Below the pieces are notes generated by a model, which made no database searches, was not told the DNA's origin, and saw only the letters and a list, made by a program, of their open reading frames with translations. From positions 1-64,000 of the forward strand of contig JAPLQT010000123.1 of the NCBI GenBank assembly GCA_026399515.1: a DNA stretch of 64,000 bases, read 5' to 3'. Of this stretch, positions 37,186 through 44,817 are shown in pieces. This DNA comes from Pseudomonadota bacterium (GTDB lineage Bacteria > Pseudomonadota > Gammaproteobacteria > Burkholderiales > Rhodocyclaceae). Each line of letters opens with the position of its first letter. Within the stretch, counting starts at the first letter, position 1. The position numbers were made by a program, and so were the translations under genes.

Positions 37186-39300
37186 ATGGAAAGCATGCCC
37201 TCCGCCATCGAAAAGGCCTTGCTGCTGGAAAACAAATGGGACGATGCCCACGCATCCCGTCTCTCCGAGCCGGAAATCCTGCGTTATCGATCCAACCTGC
37301 TGGGGTCCGACAAGCGGATTACCAACTACGGTGGTGGCAATACCTCATCGAAGATTTCCATGACCGATCCTTTGACCCGCCAGCAGGTGCCTGTACTTTG
37401 GGTCAAGGGCTCCGGCGGCGACATCGGCACCATGGGCCTGGACGGCTTCGCGACCTTGAACATGGACAAGCTCCGCTCTCTCCAGGCGCTTTACCGGGGA
37501 CAGCAGTTCGAGGACGAAATGGTGGATATGTATCCTCATTGCACTCACGGGCTCAACCCCAGGGCGGCGAGCATCGATACACCCTTGCACGGACTGCTGG
37601 ACAAGCTCCATGTCGACCACATGCACCCGGATGCCGTGATCGCCATCGCCGCCTCCGCCGACAGCCGGGAGCTGACGCGAAAAATCTACGGCGACGAGAT
37701 CGGCTGGCTGCCCTGGGTACGCCCCGGTTTCGAACTGGGCGTCCGGCTCCAGCGCTTTGTCCGCGAAAACCCGCGAGCCAAGGGAGTGGTCCTGGAGGCT
37801 CACGGGCTGTTCACCTGGGGAGATACCCAGAAACAATGTTACGAAACCACCCTGGAAGTGATCAACCGAGCCATCGCCTGGCTTGCCGAGCAGGCTGGCG
37901 GGAAACATCCGTTCGGCGCACTCAAGGTCGCGCCGCTTCCGCCGGAAAAGCGCAGGGAAATTGCCGCGACTGTGATGCCGCGCATACGTGGGCTGATTTC
38001 CGCTACCGTCCCCAAGATCGGCCACTTCGACGACAGTCCGGCGGTGCTCGAATTCGTATCCAGGGAGAAACTGGAAACCCTGGCGGCCATGGGCACATCC
38101 TGCCCCGATCATTTCCTGCGCACCAAGATCCGGCCGCTGGTGCTGGCTTTCGACCCTGCCGCCGAGACCGCCGGTGAGCTGCTGTTCCGCCTCGCCAAGG
38201 CCGTCGAAGCCTATCGCGCCGACTACCAGGCCTACTACGAACGCTGCAAGCGCCCGGATTCGCCGCCCATGCGCGACCCGAACGCGGTGGTCTACCTGAT
38301 TCCCGGCGTCGGCATGATCACTTTTGCCGGTGACAAAGCCACCGCGCGTATTTCCGGCGAGTTCTACGTCAACGCCATCAACGTGATGCGCGAATCCTCG
38401 CGGGTATCCACCTATCGGGGCTTGCCGGAACAGGAAGCCTTCGATATCGAATATTGGCTGCTGGAAGAAGCCAAGCTCCAGCGCATGCCCAAACCCAAAG
38501 CCCTGGCGGGACGCATCGCCCTGATCACCGGCGCTGGCGGCGGCATCGGCCAAGCCACCGCAAAGCGCTTGATGGACGAAGGCGCCTGCGTCGTCCTCTG
38601 CGACATCGACCGTGAGGCGCTCGAAGCAGCCCGACAAAAACTCGCGGTCGGCGCGGGAAAAGACAACGTCCAGGCGCTATGGAGCGACGTCACCCAGGAA
38701 AGCTCGATCATCCAGGCATTCCATGATACAAATTGGTTATTCGGCGGCCTGGATATCTGCGTATCCAACGCCGGCATCGCTTCGGCCGCGCCCATCGAGG
38801 ACACCACCCTGGAGCTCTGGCAACGCAATATGGACATCCTGTCGACGGGCTATTTCCTGGTCAGCCGCGAGGCGGTGCGTACCCTCAAGGCACAAGATCT
38901 GGGCGGTTGCCTGGTCCTGGTCGGCTCCAAGAATGCACTGGCCGCTTCACCTGGCGCAGCGGCCTATTGCACCGCCAAGGCCTCCGAATTGCACCTGGCG
39001 CGCTGCCTGGCCCTGGAAGGCGCACCCATGGGAATACGCGTCAATGTGGTCAATCCCGATGCCGTGCTGCGCGGTTCGCACATTTGGCAGGGTGAATGGG
39101 CGGACCAGCGAGCCCAGCAATACAACGCTACCCCGGAAGACCTGGAATCCATCTACCGCGAGCGCAGCCTACTGAAACGAAGTGTCTTCCCAGAGGACGT
39201 GGCCGAAGCCATCGCATTTTTCGTTTCGCCGCGTTCGGCCAAATCCACCGGCAACATCATCAACGTGGACGCCGGCAATGCCGCCGCGTTCACCCGCTAA
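37186..39300 (+). CDS. Bifunctional rhamnulose-1-phosphate aldolase / short-chain dehydrogenase
   Basis: This 704-residue protein has two enzymes in one chain. The N-terminal ~430 residues are a class II aldolase with NYGGGNTSSKISM and the His-rich LHVDHMHPDAV and VVLEAHGLFTWGD. The C-terminal ~250 residues are an SDR with the nucleotide motif TGAGGGIGQATAKRL, NAGIA, and Tyr-x3-Lys in YCTAK. Such fusions cleave L-rhamnulose-1-phosphate to DHAP and L-lactaldehyde and oxidise lactaldehyde to lactate. The gene is first in its operon and has a strong promoter. No lesion is seen. Confidence 0.9.
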   Translation: MESMPSAIEKALLLENKWDDAHASRLSEPEILRYRSNLLGSDKRITNYGGGNTSSKISMTDPLTRQQVPVLWVKGSGGDIGTMGLDGFATLNMDKLRSLQALYRGQQFEDEMVDMYPHCTHGLNPRAASIDTPLHGLLDKLHVDHMHPDAVIAIAASADSRELTRKIYGDEIGWLPWVRPGFELGVRLQRFVRENPRAKGVVLEAHGLFTWGDTQKQCYETTLEVINRAIAWLAEQAGGKHPFGALKVAPLPPEKRREIAATVMPRIRGLISATVPKIGHFDDSPAVLEFVSREKLETLAAMGTSCPDHFLRTKIRPLVLAFDPAAETAGELLFRLAKAVEAYRADYQAYYERCKRPDSPPMRDPNAVVYLIPGVGMITFAGDKATARISGEFYVNAINVMRESSRVSTYRGLPEQEAFDIEYWLLEEAKLQRMPKPKALAGRIALITGAGGGIGQATAKRLMDEGACVVLCDIDREALEAARQKLAVGAGKDNVQALWSDVTQESSIIQAFHDTNWLFGGLDICVSNAGIASAAPIEDTTLELWQRNMDILSTGYFLVSREAVRTLKAQDLGGCLVLVGSKNALAASPGAAAYCTAKASELHLARCLALEGAPMGIRVNVVNPDAVLRGSHIWQGEWADQRAQQYNATPEDLESIYRERSLLKRSVFPEDVAEAIAFFVSPRSAKSTGNIINVDAGNAAAFTR

Positions 39301-39372
39301 CTTTCATGGTGCGCGGGCTACGCCCCGAAGGAAGTCCCCTGGTGGGACGCCCCCGATCATGAAAGTTGGCGG
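39294..39372. repeat. Structured inverted repeat with two inner hairpins
   Basis: Outer arms 39294-39308 and 39358-39372 pair over 15 bases with one mismatch (AACTTTCATG core). Between them are GGGC-TAC-GCCC and GTCCC-CTGGT-GGGAC (39334-39348). The left arm begins at the last codons and TAA of the aldolase gene. The form is that of a small mobile palindromic element or a transcript-end structure; there is no T tract. Confidence 0.65.
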
Positions 39373-39389
39373 CATTCCCATGGCCCCCC

Positions 39390-39420
39390 ACCCCCTGCCC
39401 CCGCCCCGGGGCGGGGGACA
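39390..39420. repeat. Third GC-rich palindromic element (intergenic)
   Basis: A perfect 20-bp palindrome (CCCCCGCCCC at 39398-39407, GGGGCGGGGG at 39408-39417) has a C-rich left flank like the copies in cusA and the kinase gene. It lies between the aldolase and isomerase genes and is not translated. Confidence 0.7.
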
Positions 39421-39504
39421 AAGTTTGCTCGCTGTGCTCGTCGTTGGACGACCTATTCACCAGCCGCTTTCACGTTAACCACGCCACGTCACTTGGAAAA
39501 GACC

Positions 39505-40794
39505 ATGATCACCGAGGATTTCGTCGCCGAAAACAATGCGGCCCGCGCCGCGAACCTGGAGGACGACTATGCGTCCCTGGGCCGCCAGTTGCGCCGCCGC
39601 GGCATCGACATCGACCAGGTAGCGAAAGGCGTGGCGGGCTTCCGCGTCGCCCTACCGTCGTGGGCCGTCGGTACCGGCGGTACCCGTTTCGCGCGCTACC
39701 CCGGACCCGGCGAACCGCGCGACGTGTTCGACAAACTCGACGACTGCGCGGCGATCCATCGCCTCACCGGCGCCACCGACGAGGTCTCCTTGCACTTCCC
39801 CTGGGACCAGCCGAAAGACTTGCCAGCCCTGAAAGCCCGCGCCGAGGCTCTCGGGCTGAGATTTGCCCCGGTGAACTCCAACACCTTCCAGGACCAGCCG
39901 GGGCAGAAGCTCTCCTACAAATACGGCAGCCTCACCCACACCGATGCGGCGGTCCGCGCCCAGGCGGTGGCCCACAACATCGACTGCATCCGTATGGGCA
40001 AGATCCTCGGTTCGCGCGCGCTCACGGTGTGGATCGGCGACGGCGCCAATTTCCCCGGCCAGCAGCACACCGCCAGAGCCTTCGAGCGCTACCTGGAATC
40101 CGCAGCGCAAATCTATGCGGCCCTGCCCGACGACTGGAGCATGCTCATCGAGCACAAGATGTACGAGCCGGCGTTCTACGCCACCGTCATACAGGACTGG
40201 GGCAGTTCGCTGATGGCCGCACAAGCGCTGGGGCCGAAGGCGCTGTGCCTGGTGGACCTCGGCCATCACGCGCCCAACGTCAACATCGAAATGATCGTGG
40301 CGCGGCTGATCCATGTCGGTCGCCTCGGCGGTTTCCACTTCAACGATTCGCGCTATGGCGACGACGACCTGGATACCGGCTCCATCAATCCCTACCGCCT
40401 GTTCCTGGTGTTCAACGAACTGATCGACGCCGAATCGCGGCGTGCCTCCAACCCGACGCTGGCCCACATGCTGGATCAGTCCCACAACATCACCGACCCG
40501 GTGGAGAGCCTGATTTCCAGCACCATCGAGTTGCAGCGTGCCCAGGCGCAGGCCTTGCTGGTCGATCGGAAGGTGCTCGCCGAATTGCAGGCCGACAACG
40601 ATGCCTTGATGGCCTCCCAGACCCTGAAGACAGCCTTCACGACGGACGTGTCGCCTATCCTCGCCAAGGCCCGCCTGATGAACGGCGCCGCCATCGATCC
40701 GCTCGGCGCCCACCGGGCCAGCGGCTACCGCCAAGCCTGCGCCGCCGCCCGTCCGGCGGCTCGCGGTGGCGGTGGCGGTGGCGGCATCGTCTGA
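39505..40794 (+). CDS. rhaI: L-rhamnose isomerase (RhaI type)
   Basis: This 429-residue TIM-barrel isomerase resembles the RhaI/xylose-isomerase-like group, not E. coli RhaA. Features include SLHFPWDQPKD, FAPVNSNTFQDQPGQKLSYKYGSLTH, LIEHKMYEPAFYATVIQDWGSS and LCLVDLGHHAPNVNIE, with metal-binding acidic and His residues. It converts L-rhamnose to L-rhamnulose. ATG 39505 follows GGAAAA at a good distance; a TTG at 39493 would lie before it. The C-terminus ends in a run of seven glycines coded by a GGT/GGC repeat, followed by Ile-Val, which may be prone to slippage. Confidence 0.9.
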   Translation: MITEDFVAENNAARAANLEDDYASLGRQLRRRGIDIDQVAKGVAGFRVALPSWAVGTGGTRFARYPGPGEPRDVFDKLDDCAAIHRLTGATDEVSLHFPWDQPKDLPALKARAEALGLRFAPVNSNTFQDQPGQKLSYKYGSLTHTDAAVRAQAVAHNIDCIRMGKILGSRALTVWIGDGANFPGQQHTARAFERYLESAAQIYAALPDDWSMLIEHKMYEPAFYATVIQDWGSSLMAAQALGPKALCLVDLGHHAPNVNIEMIVARLIHVGRLGGFHFNDSRYGDDDLDTGSINPYRLFLVFNELIDAESRRASNPTLAHMLDQSHNITDPVESLISSTIELQRAQAQALLVDRKVLAELQADNDALMASQTLKTAFTTDVSPILAKARLMNGAAIDPLGAHRASGYRQACAAARPAARGGGGGGGIV

Positions 40795-40857
40795 TCCCTC
40801 GTTGCATTCGTGCACCGTCCGCTGATTGAGGGCGGGGCAAGCTGAAAGGAAAACCTC

Positions 40858-42090
40858 GTGAAAATCATGTTCGCGGTTCGTCGCCTATGCCAGTTGCTTG
40901 TCTGCCTCGGAACCCTGGTTGCCGTGGCTCCGCACGCCGTCGCCCAAGGAAAGGAAGGCGTGCGCCCGGAGCTTGGAAAAACCTTGCTGGGGATCCAGGA
41001 TCTGCTCAAGGCGGGCCAACACAAGGAGGCGCTGACCCGCATCGCCGAAGCGGACGCGCTCTCCGGCAAGACCCCCTACGAGGTGTTCATCCTGGATCGT
41101 TTGAGGGGCGCCGCCGCAGCAGGATCCGGCGAAACCGATCTGGCGGTCCGCTCCTTCGAAGCCGTACTGGCTTCCGGCCGGCTGCCGGCGTCGGAGCAGA
41201 TAGGCATACTCGAAGCCTTGGTAGGCACCTATTACGGCGCCAGGAACTACCCGCAGACCATCGCCACCGCACAGCGCTACTTCCAGCAAGGCGGCAACAA
41301 TCCCAAGATTCGCAGTGCGGTGATCCAGGCACGTTATGCCGGCGGTGATTTTGCGGCGGCCGCCAGCGAACTGGCCGCCGACCTGGATGCCGACGAACAG
41401 GCCGGCCGCAAGCCGGATGAGGCTCGCCTGCAACTGCTCGGCAGTTGTTATTTACGCCTGAAGGACGAAGCCGGATATACCAACGCTCTGGAACGTCTGG
41501 TCGCGTATTTCCCGAAGCCGGAACACTGGCTGGAGTTGGCAGTCCGCCTACAGAAACAGGCCGGCTTCTCCGAGCGTCTGACCCTGGACGTATTGCGTCT
41601 GCAACGCGTTACCAACTCACTGTTGGACGCAGACGACTACGCATATCTGGGACAATTGGCGCTACAGGCAGGCTTGCCGGCGGAAGCGCGGGCGGTACTG
41701 GAGGAAGGCTTCGCCAAGGGGGTGTTGGGGCAAGGCAGCGAAGGACCGAAACAGAAGCAGTTGCGGGACCTGGCGAATCGTCAGGCCCTCGCCGATGCGA
41801 AGCAGCAGGCCGAGAATGACAGCAAGGGATTGCGGCGCAGCGACGTCAATACCCTGTTCGCCGATGGCCACGCGCTGGTCACGGCAGGTCGGTCGGAGAA
41901 CGGACTGGCATTGATGGAACAGGCTCTCGCCAAGGGCGGCCTCAAGCGGCCGGCCGAGGCCTGGCTGCATCTGGGCGAAAGCTATCTCGCCGCCGGCAAG
42001 AAGGATCAGGCACGCGCCGCCTTCGCCAAAGCCGTCGGTGCGGAAGGCTTGGGCGACCTCGCGCGTTTGTGGTCGATACTGGCGCGATGA
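40858..42090 (+). CDS. Secreted TPR-repeat protein
   Basis: This 410-residue protein starts at GTG 40858 with AAGGAAAA before it. It has a signal peptide (MKIMFAVRRLCQLLVCLGTLVAVAPHAVAQ) and about eight helical TPR-like units through to LHLGESYLAAGKKDQARAAF. There is no lipobox, so it is likely a soluble periplasmic protein. TPR proteins mediate protein contacts. Its place in the rhamnose operon suggests it may support a periplasmic or outer-membrane step, such as the TonB receptor system, but this is not shown. Confidence 0.72.
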   Translation: MKIMFAVRRLCQLLVCLGTLVAVAPHAVAQGKEGVRPELGKTLLGIQDLLKAGQHKEALTRIAEADALSGKTPYEVFILDRLRGAAAAGSGETDLAVRSFEAVLASGRLPASEQIGILEALVGTYYGARNYPQTIATAQRYFQQGGNNPKIRSAVIQARYAGGDFAAAASELAADLDADEQAGRKPDEARLQLLGSCYLRLKDEAGYTNALERLVAYFPKPEHWLELAVRLQKQAGFSERLTLDVLRLQRVTNSLLDADDYAYLGQLALQAGLPAEARAVLEEGFAKGVLGQGSEGPKQKQLRDLANRQALADAKQQAENDSKGLRRSDVNTLFADGHALVTAGRSENGLALMEQALAKGGLKRPAEAWLHLGESYLAAGKKDQARAAFAKAVGAEGLGDLARLWSILAR

Positions 42091-42121
42091 TGGGCAGACT
42101 TATTTCTGGGAGTGACACGGT

Positions 42122-43099
42122 ATGACAGATGCGCGAATATTTCATCGGGACAACATCGTCGTGGATGGTCTCAATGCCAGTTGGTTTCTGGAACCGGCCG
42201 CTCTTCGACGACTGCATCAGGGCGGGGTAACCGCTGTCAATGCCACCCTGGCCGCTTGGCACGGCCGGGCGGAAACCCTGGACATCATCGGCGAGGTTTA
42301 CAAGAACCTGGCGCGCCACCAGGACCTGGCTTGCCAGGTTCTTTCCGTGGAGGACATCGCCAAGGCCAAAGCCAGCAAACGGGTCGGCCTCATTTTCGGT
42401 TTCCAGGATACCTCGCCCATCGAGGGCAAACTGCATCAACTGGAGGTCTACCATCGGTTGGGAGTGCGCATCATGCAGCTCACCTACAACGCCGCCAATC
42501 CCAGCGGCTGCGGCTGCCAGGTGCCCGAGGACAAGGGATTGACCGGCTTCGGGCGGGAGGCCATCGCGGAAATGAACCGCCTGGGCATCCTGCTCGACTT
42601 GTCCCATTGCGGGCCGCGCACCACGCTGGAAGCCATCGATGCCTCGGCCAGGCCGGTTGCCATTACTCACGCCAACGCCGTCGCGTTTGTGCCGTCGCCC
42701 CGCAACAAGAGCGACGAAGCGCTGCAAGCCTGTGTCGCGAAAGGAGGCATCATAGGTGCCATCGCCGTGCCGGTCCTGATTTCCCGGAGCATGCCGGCGC
42801 GCCTGGCGGATTATTTTTCCGCCATCGACGATCTGGTGGAGCGGGTCGGTGTCGATCACGTGGCACTGGGGCCCGACTTCATGGAAGACATGCCCAAGGA
42901 GGTGATGGAAGCCTCGGTCCGCGACCTGCCGCCGGCAGCAATCGCCGCCTATGCCGCGATGCCGCCCACGGCCGGATTCGAGTCGGTCACCGAGATGCCC
43001 AAGGTCACCGAAGGCCTGCTGGCCCGTGGCTACACACCGGAGGACGTCAGGAAGATCATCGGCGGCAACTGGCTGCAGCTCTACGAACAAGTCTGGTGA
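42122..43099 (+). CDS. M19 membrane dipeptidase-like protein
   Basis: This 325-residue TIM-barrel protein belongs to the peptidase M19 (renal dipeptidase-like) group: LGVRIMQLTYNAANPSGCG, ILLDLSHCGPRTTLEAID, PVAITHANA, and the C-terminal block EDVRKIIGGNWLQLYEQVW. The two second-half histidines are kept. The first metal pair HxD (usually DGHND) reads VVDGLNASWF, and the bridging Glu reads GFQDTSP with Gln. It therefore is unlikely to be a standard dizinc dipeptidase and may act on another amide or ester. It lacks a signal peptide. Confidence 0.78.
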   Translation: MTDARIFHRDNIVVDGLNASWFLEPAALRRLHQGGVTAVNATLAAWHGRAETLDIIGEVYKNLARHQDLACQVLSVEDIAKAKASKRVGLIFGFQDTSPIEGKLHQLEVYHRLGVRIMQLTYNAANPSGCGCQVPEDKGLTGFGREAIAEMNRLGILLDLSHCGPRTTLEAIDASARPVAITHANAVAFVPSPRNKSDEALQACVAKGGIIGAIAVPVLISRSMPARLADYFSAIDDLVERVGVDHVALGPDFMEDMPKEVMEASVRDLPPAAIAAYAAMPPTAGFESVTEMPKVTEGLLARGYTPEDVRKIIGGNWLQLYEQVW

Positions 43100-44055
43100 G
43101 CGCCCTGGCCAAGCGCATCCGCGTCGGCCTGATCGGGGCCGGACGCCATTGCCAGGCGACGATCCTGCCGGCGCTGCGGATGGCGCCCATCGACGTGGTG
43201 GCGACCTGTTCGCGCCACCCGCTGGGGGTGCCGCAACTCGCGCCCCACTACATCGGCCACGAGCAGATGCTGACCGCCGCAGCGGATCGTCTCGATGCCT
43301 GCGTCGTAGTGCTGCCGGCTCCTGAGTATCCGCGTGTGCTAGGCGATGTGCTGGCCCACGGTCTGCCGGTGTGGAGCGAGAAACCCGCCGCCGCGACTGC
43401 CGCCGAGGCGAGGCTCCTGGAGCGGGCGGCCCGGCAAGCCGGAAAGCCGCTGCTGGTGGGCTTCAACAAGCGCTTTGCCACGGCCTATCAGATGTCCAAA
43501 GAGGCCATGGGCAGGCCGGCGTTCGGTCGCCCCACCTCCTTCTTCGGCAAGTTCATGATGGGCGGCGGCCACTACGCAAACGAGCGCGACTACCTCATCG
43601 ACAACCCCATCCACATGATCGACCTGGCCCGCCACTTCATGGGCGAGATCACGCGTATGCAGGTGGAACGGGCCGACTTGAATCACGGACAGTGGAGTTA
43701 CGGCGTTGCGCTACGCTTCGCCAGCGGTGCCACCGGCGTACTCCAGTTCGGCAACACCCAGTCCTGGCACCAGCACAACGAGTTCGTGGAAATCACCGGT
43801 GTAGGCCATGCCATCACGGTGGACAACGTCGTGCGCTATCGCTACCGGCCCGAGGAAGGACCGGGAGAATACTGGGAACCGAACTTCACCGTGCCGGTGG
43901 ACCGCAATCACTCCCTGGTCCTCACCGGCTATGCGGGACAGCTATCCCATTTCGCCGACGTGGTGCGCGATGGCGTGGCACCGATGGTAACCATCACCGA
44001 TGCCCGCCGGGCACTGGAGTTGGTGGAAGAACTATGCGGGTCAAACCTGCACTGA
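43096..44055 (+). CDS. Gfo/Idh/MocA-family oxidoreductase
   Basis: This 319-residue NAD(P)-dependent enzyme has an N-terminal Rossmann fold (VGLIGAGRHCQATILPAL), the EKP motif (WSEKPAAATAAEAR) and a C-terminal beta-sheet substrate domain. The start is GTG at 43096, overlapping the preceding stop by 4 bases. These enzymes oxidise or epimerise sugar derivatives. The exact substrate is unknown. Its last 15 bases overlap the convergent SDR gene's end. Confidence 0.84.
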   Translation: MSALAKRIRVGLIGAGRHCQATILPALRMAPIDVVATCSRHPLGVPQLAPHYIGHEQMLTAAADRLDACVVVLPAPEYPRVLGDVLAHGLPVWSEKPAAATAAEARLLERAARQAGKPLLVGFNKRFATAYQMSKEAMGRPAFGRPTSFFGKFMMGGGHYANERDYLIDNPIHMIDLARHFMGEITRMQVERADLNHGQWSYGVALRFASGATGVLQFGNTQSWHQHNEFVEITGVGHAITVDNVVRYRYRPEEGPGEYWEPNFTVPVDRNHSLVLTGYAGQLSHFADVVRDGVAPMVTITDARRALELVEELCGSNLH

Positions 44056-44817
44056 GTATCCGCCATCCACCGGGATGGCCGCGCCGGTAATGAAGTCGGA
44101 GGCAGCACTGGCGAGGAAGACCGCGATGCCCTCGAAATCCTCGATCTCGCCCCAACGGCCGGACGGAGTGCGCGCAACTACGCGGTCGTTGAGTCCTTCC
44201 ACGTTCTGGCGTGCGGCATGGGTCAGCGGGGTGTCGATCCAGCCCGGCAGCACAGCGTTGACCTGTATGCGATCGGCGGCCCAGGCGGTGGCCAGCGAGC
44301 GGGTGAGTTGCAGTACGGCGCCTTTGCTGGCGCTGTAGGCCGCCGCATGCGGCACGCCGAAAACCGACACCAGGGAAGCGACGTTGATGATCTTGCCGCC
44401 ACCCACCGCGCATAGATGCGGATAGGCGGCGCGCGCGCACAGGAAGGCGCCGGTCGAGTTGGTCTCCATCACCGCCTGCCACTCGGCCAGCAGCGTGTCT
44501 TGCGGCGGCTTCTTGAGGAAGATGCCGGCGTTGTTGACCAGGATGTCGAGGCGACCGCAGCGCACCGCGATCCCGGCAAACAGGGCAGCGACCGAAGCTT
44601 CGTCGGTAACGTCCGACGCCAGCGCAAAGGCATCGGATCCCAGCGCACGCAATTCATCGACCGCTTCCTGCGACTTGGCCGCATCGCGCGCCGCGACGAC
44701 CACCCGGGCGCCGGCCCGCGCCAGACCGCGGGCCATGCCCAGGCCGATGCCGCCGTTGCCGCCGGTAACCACGGCGACCTTGCCGGTCAAATCGAAGAGT
44801 TCTTTCATCCCGTTCAT
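44041..44817 (-). CDS. Short-chain dehydrogenase/reductase
   Basis: This 258-residue SDR has TGGNGGIGLGMARGL, NNAG, the catalytic Ser, and Tyr-x3-Lys in YSASKGAVL. The GH78 stop codon overlaps ATG 44817 (ATGA), which favours this start; a second ATG at 44808 with AGGA nine bases upstream is the alternative. It probably oxidises a free sugar or its lactone precursor, as in oxidative rhamnose pathways, but the context does not settle this. Confidence 0.84.
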   Translation of the reverse strand: MNGMKELFDLTGKVAVVTGGNGGIGLGMARGLARAGARVVVAARDAAKSQEAVDELRALGSDAFALASDVTDEASVAALFAGIAVRCGRLDILVNNAGIFLKKPPQDTLLAEWQAVMETNSTGAFLCARAAYPHLCAVGGGKIINVASLVSVFGVPHAAAYSASKGAVLQLTRSLATAWAADRIQVNAVLPGWIDTPLTHAARQNVEGLNDRVVARTPSGRWGEIEDFEGIAVFLASAASDFITGAAIPVDGGYSVQV

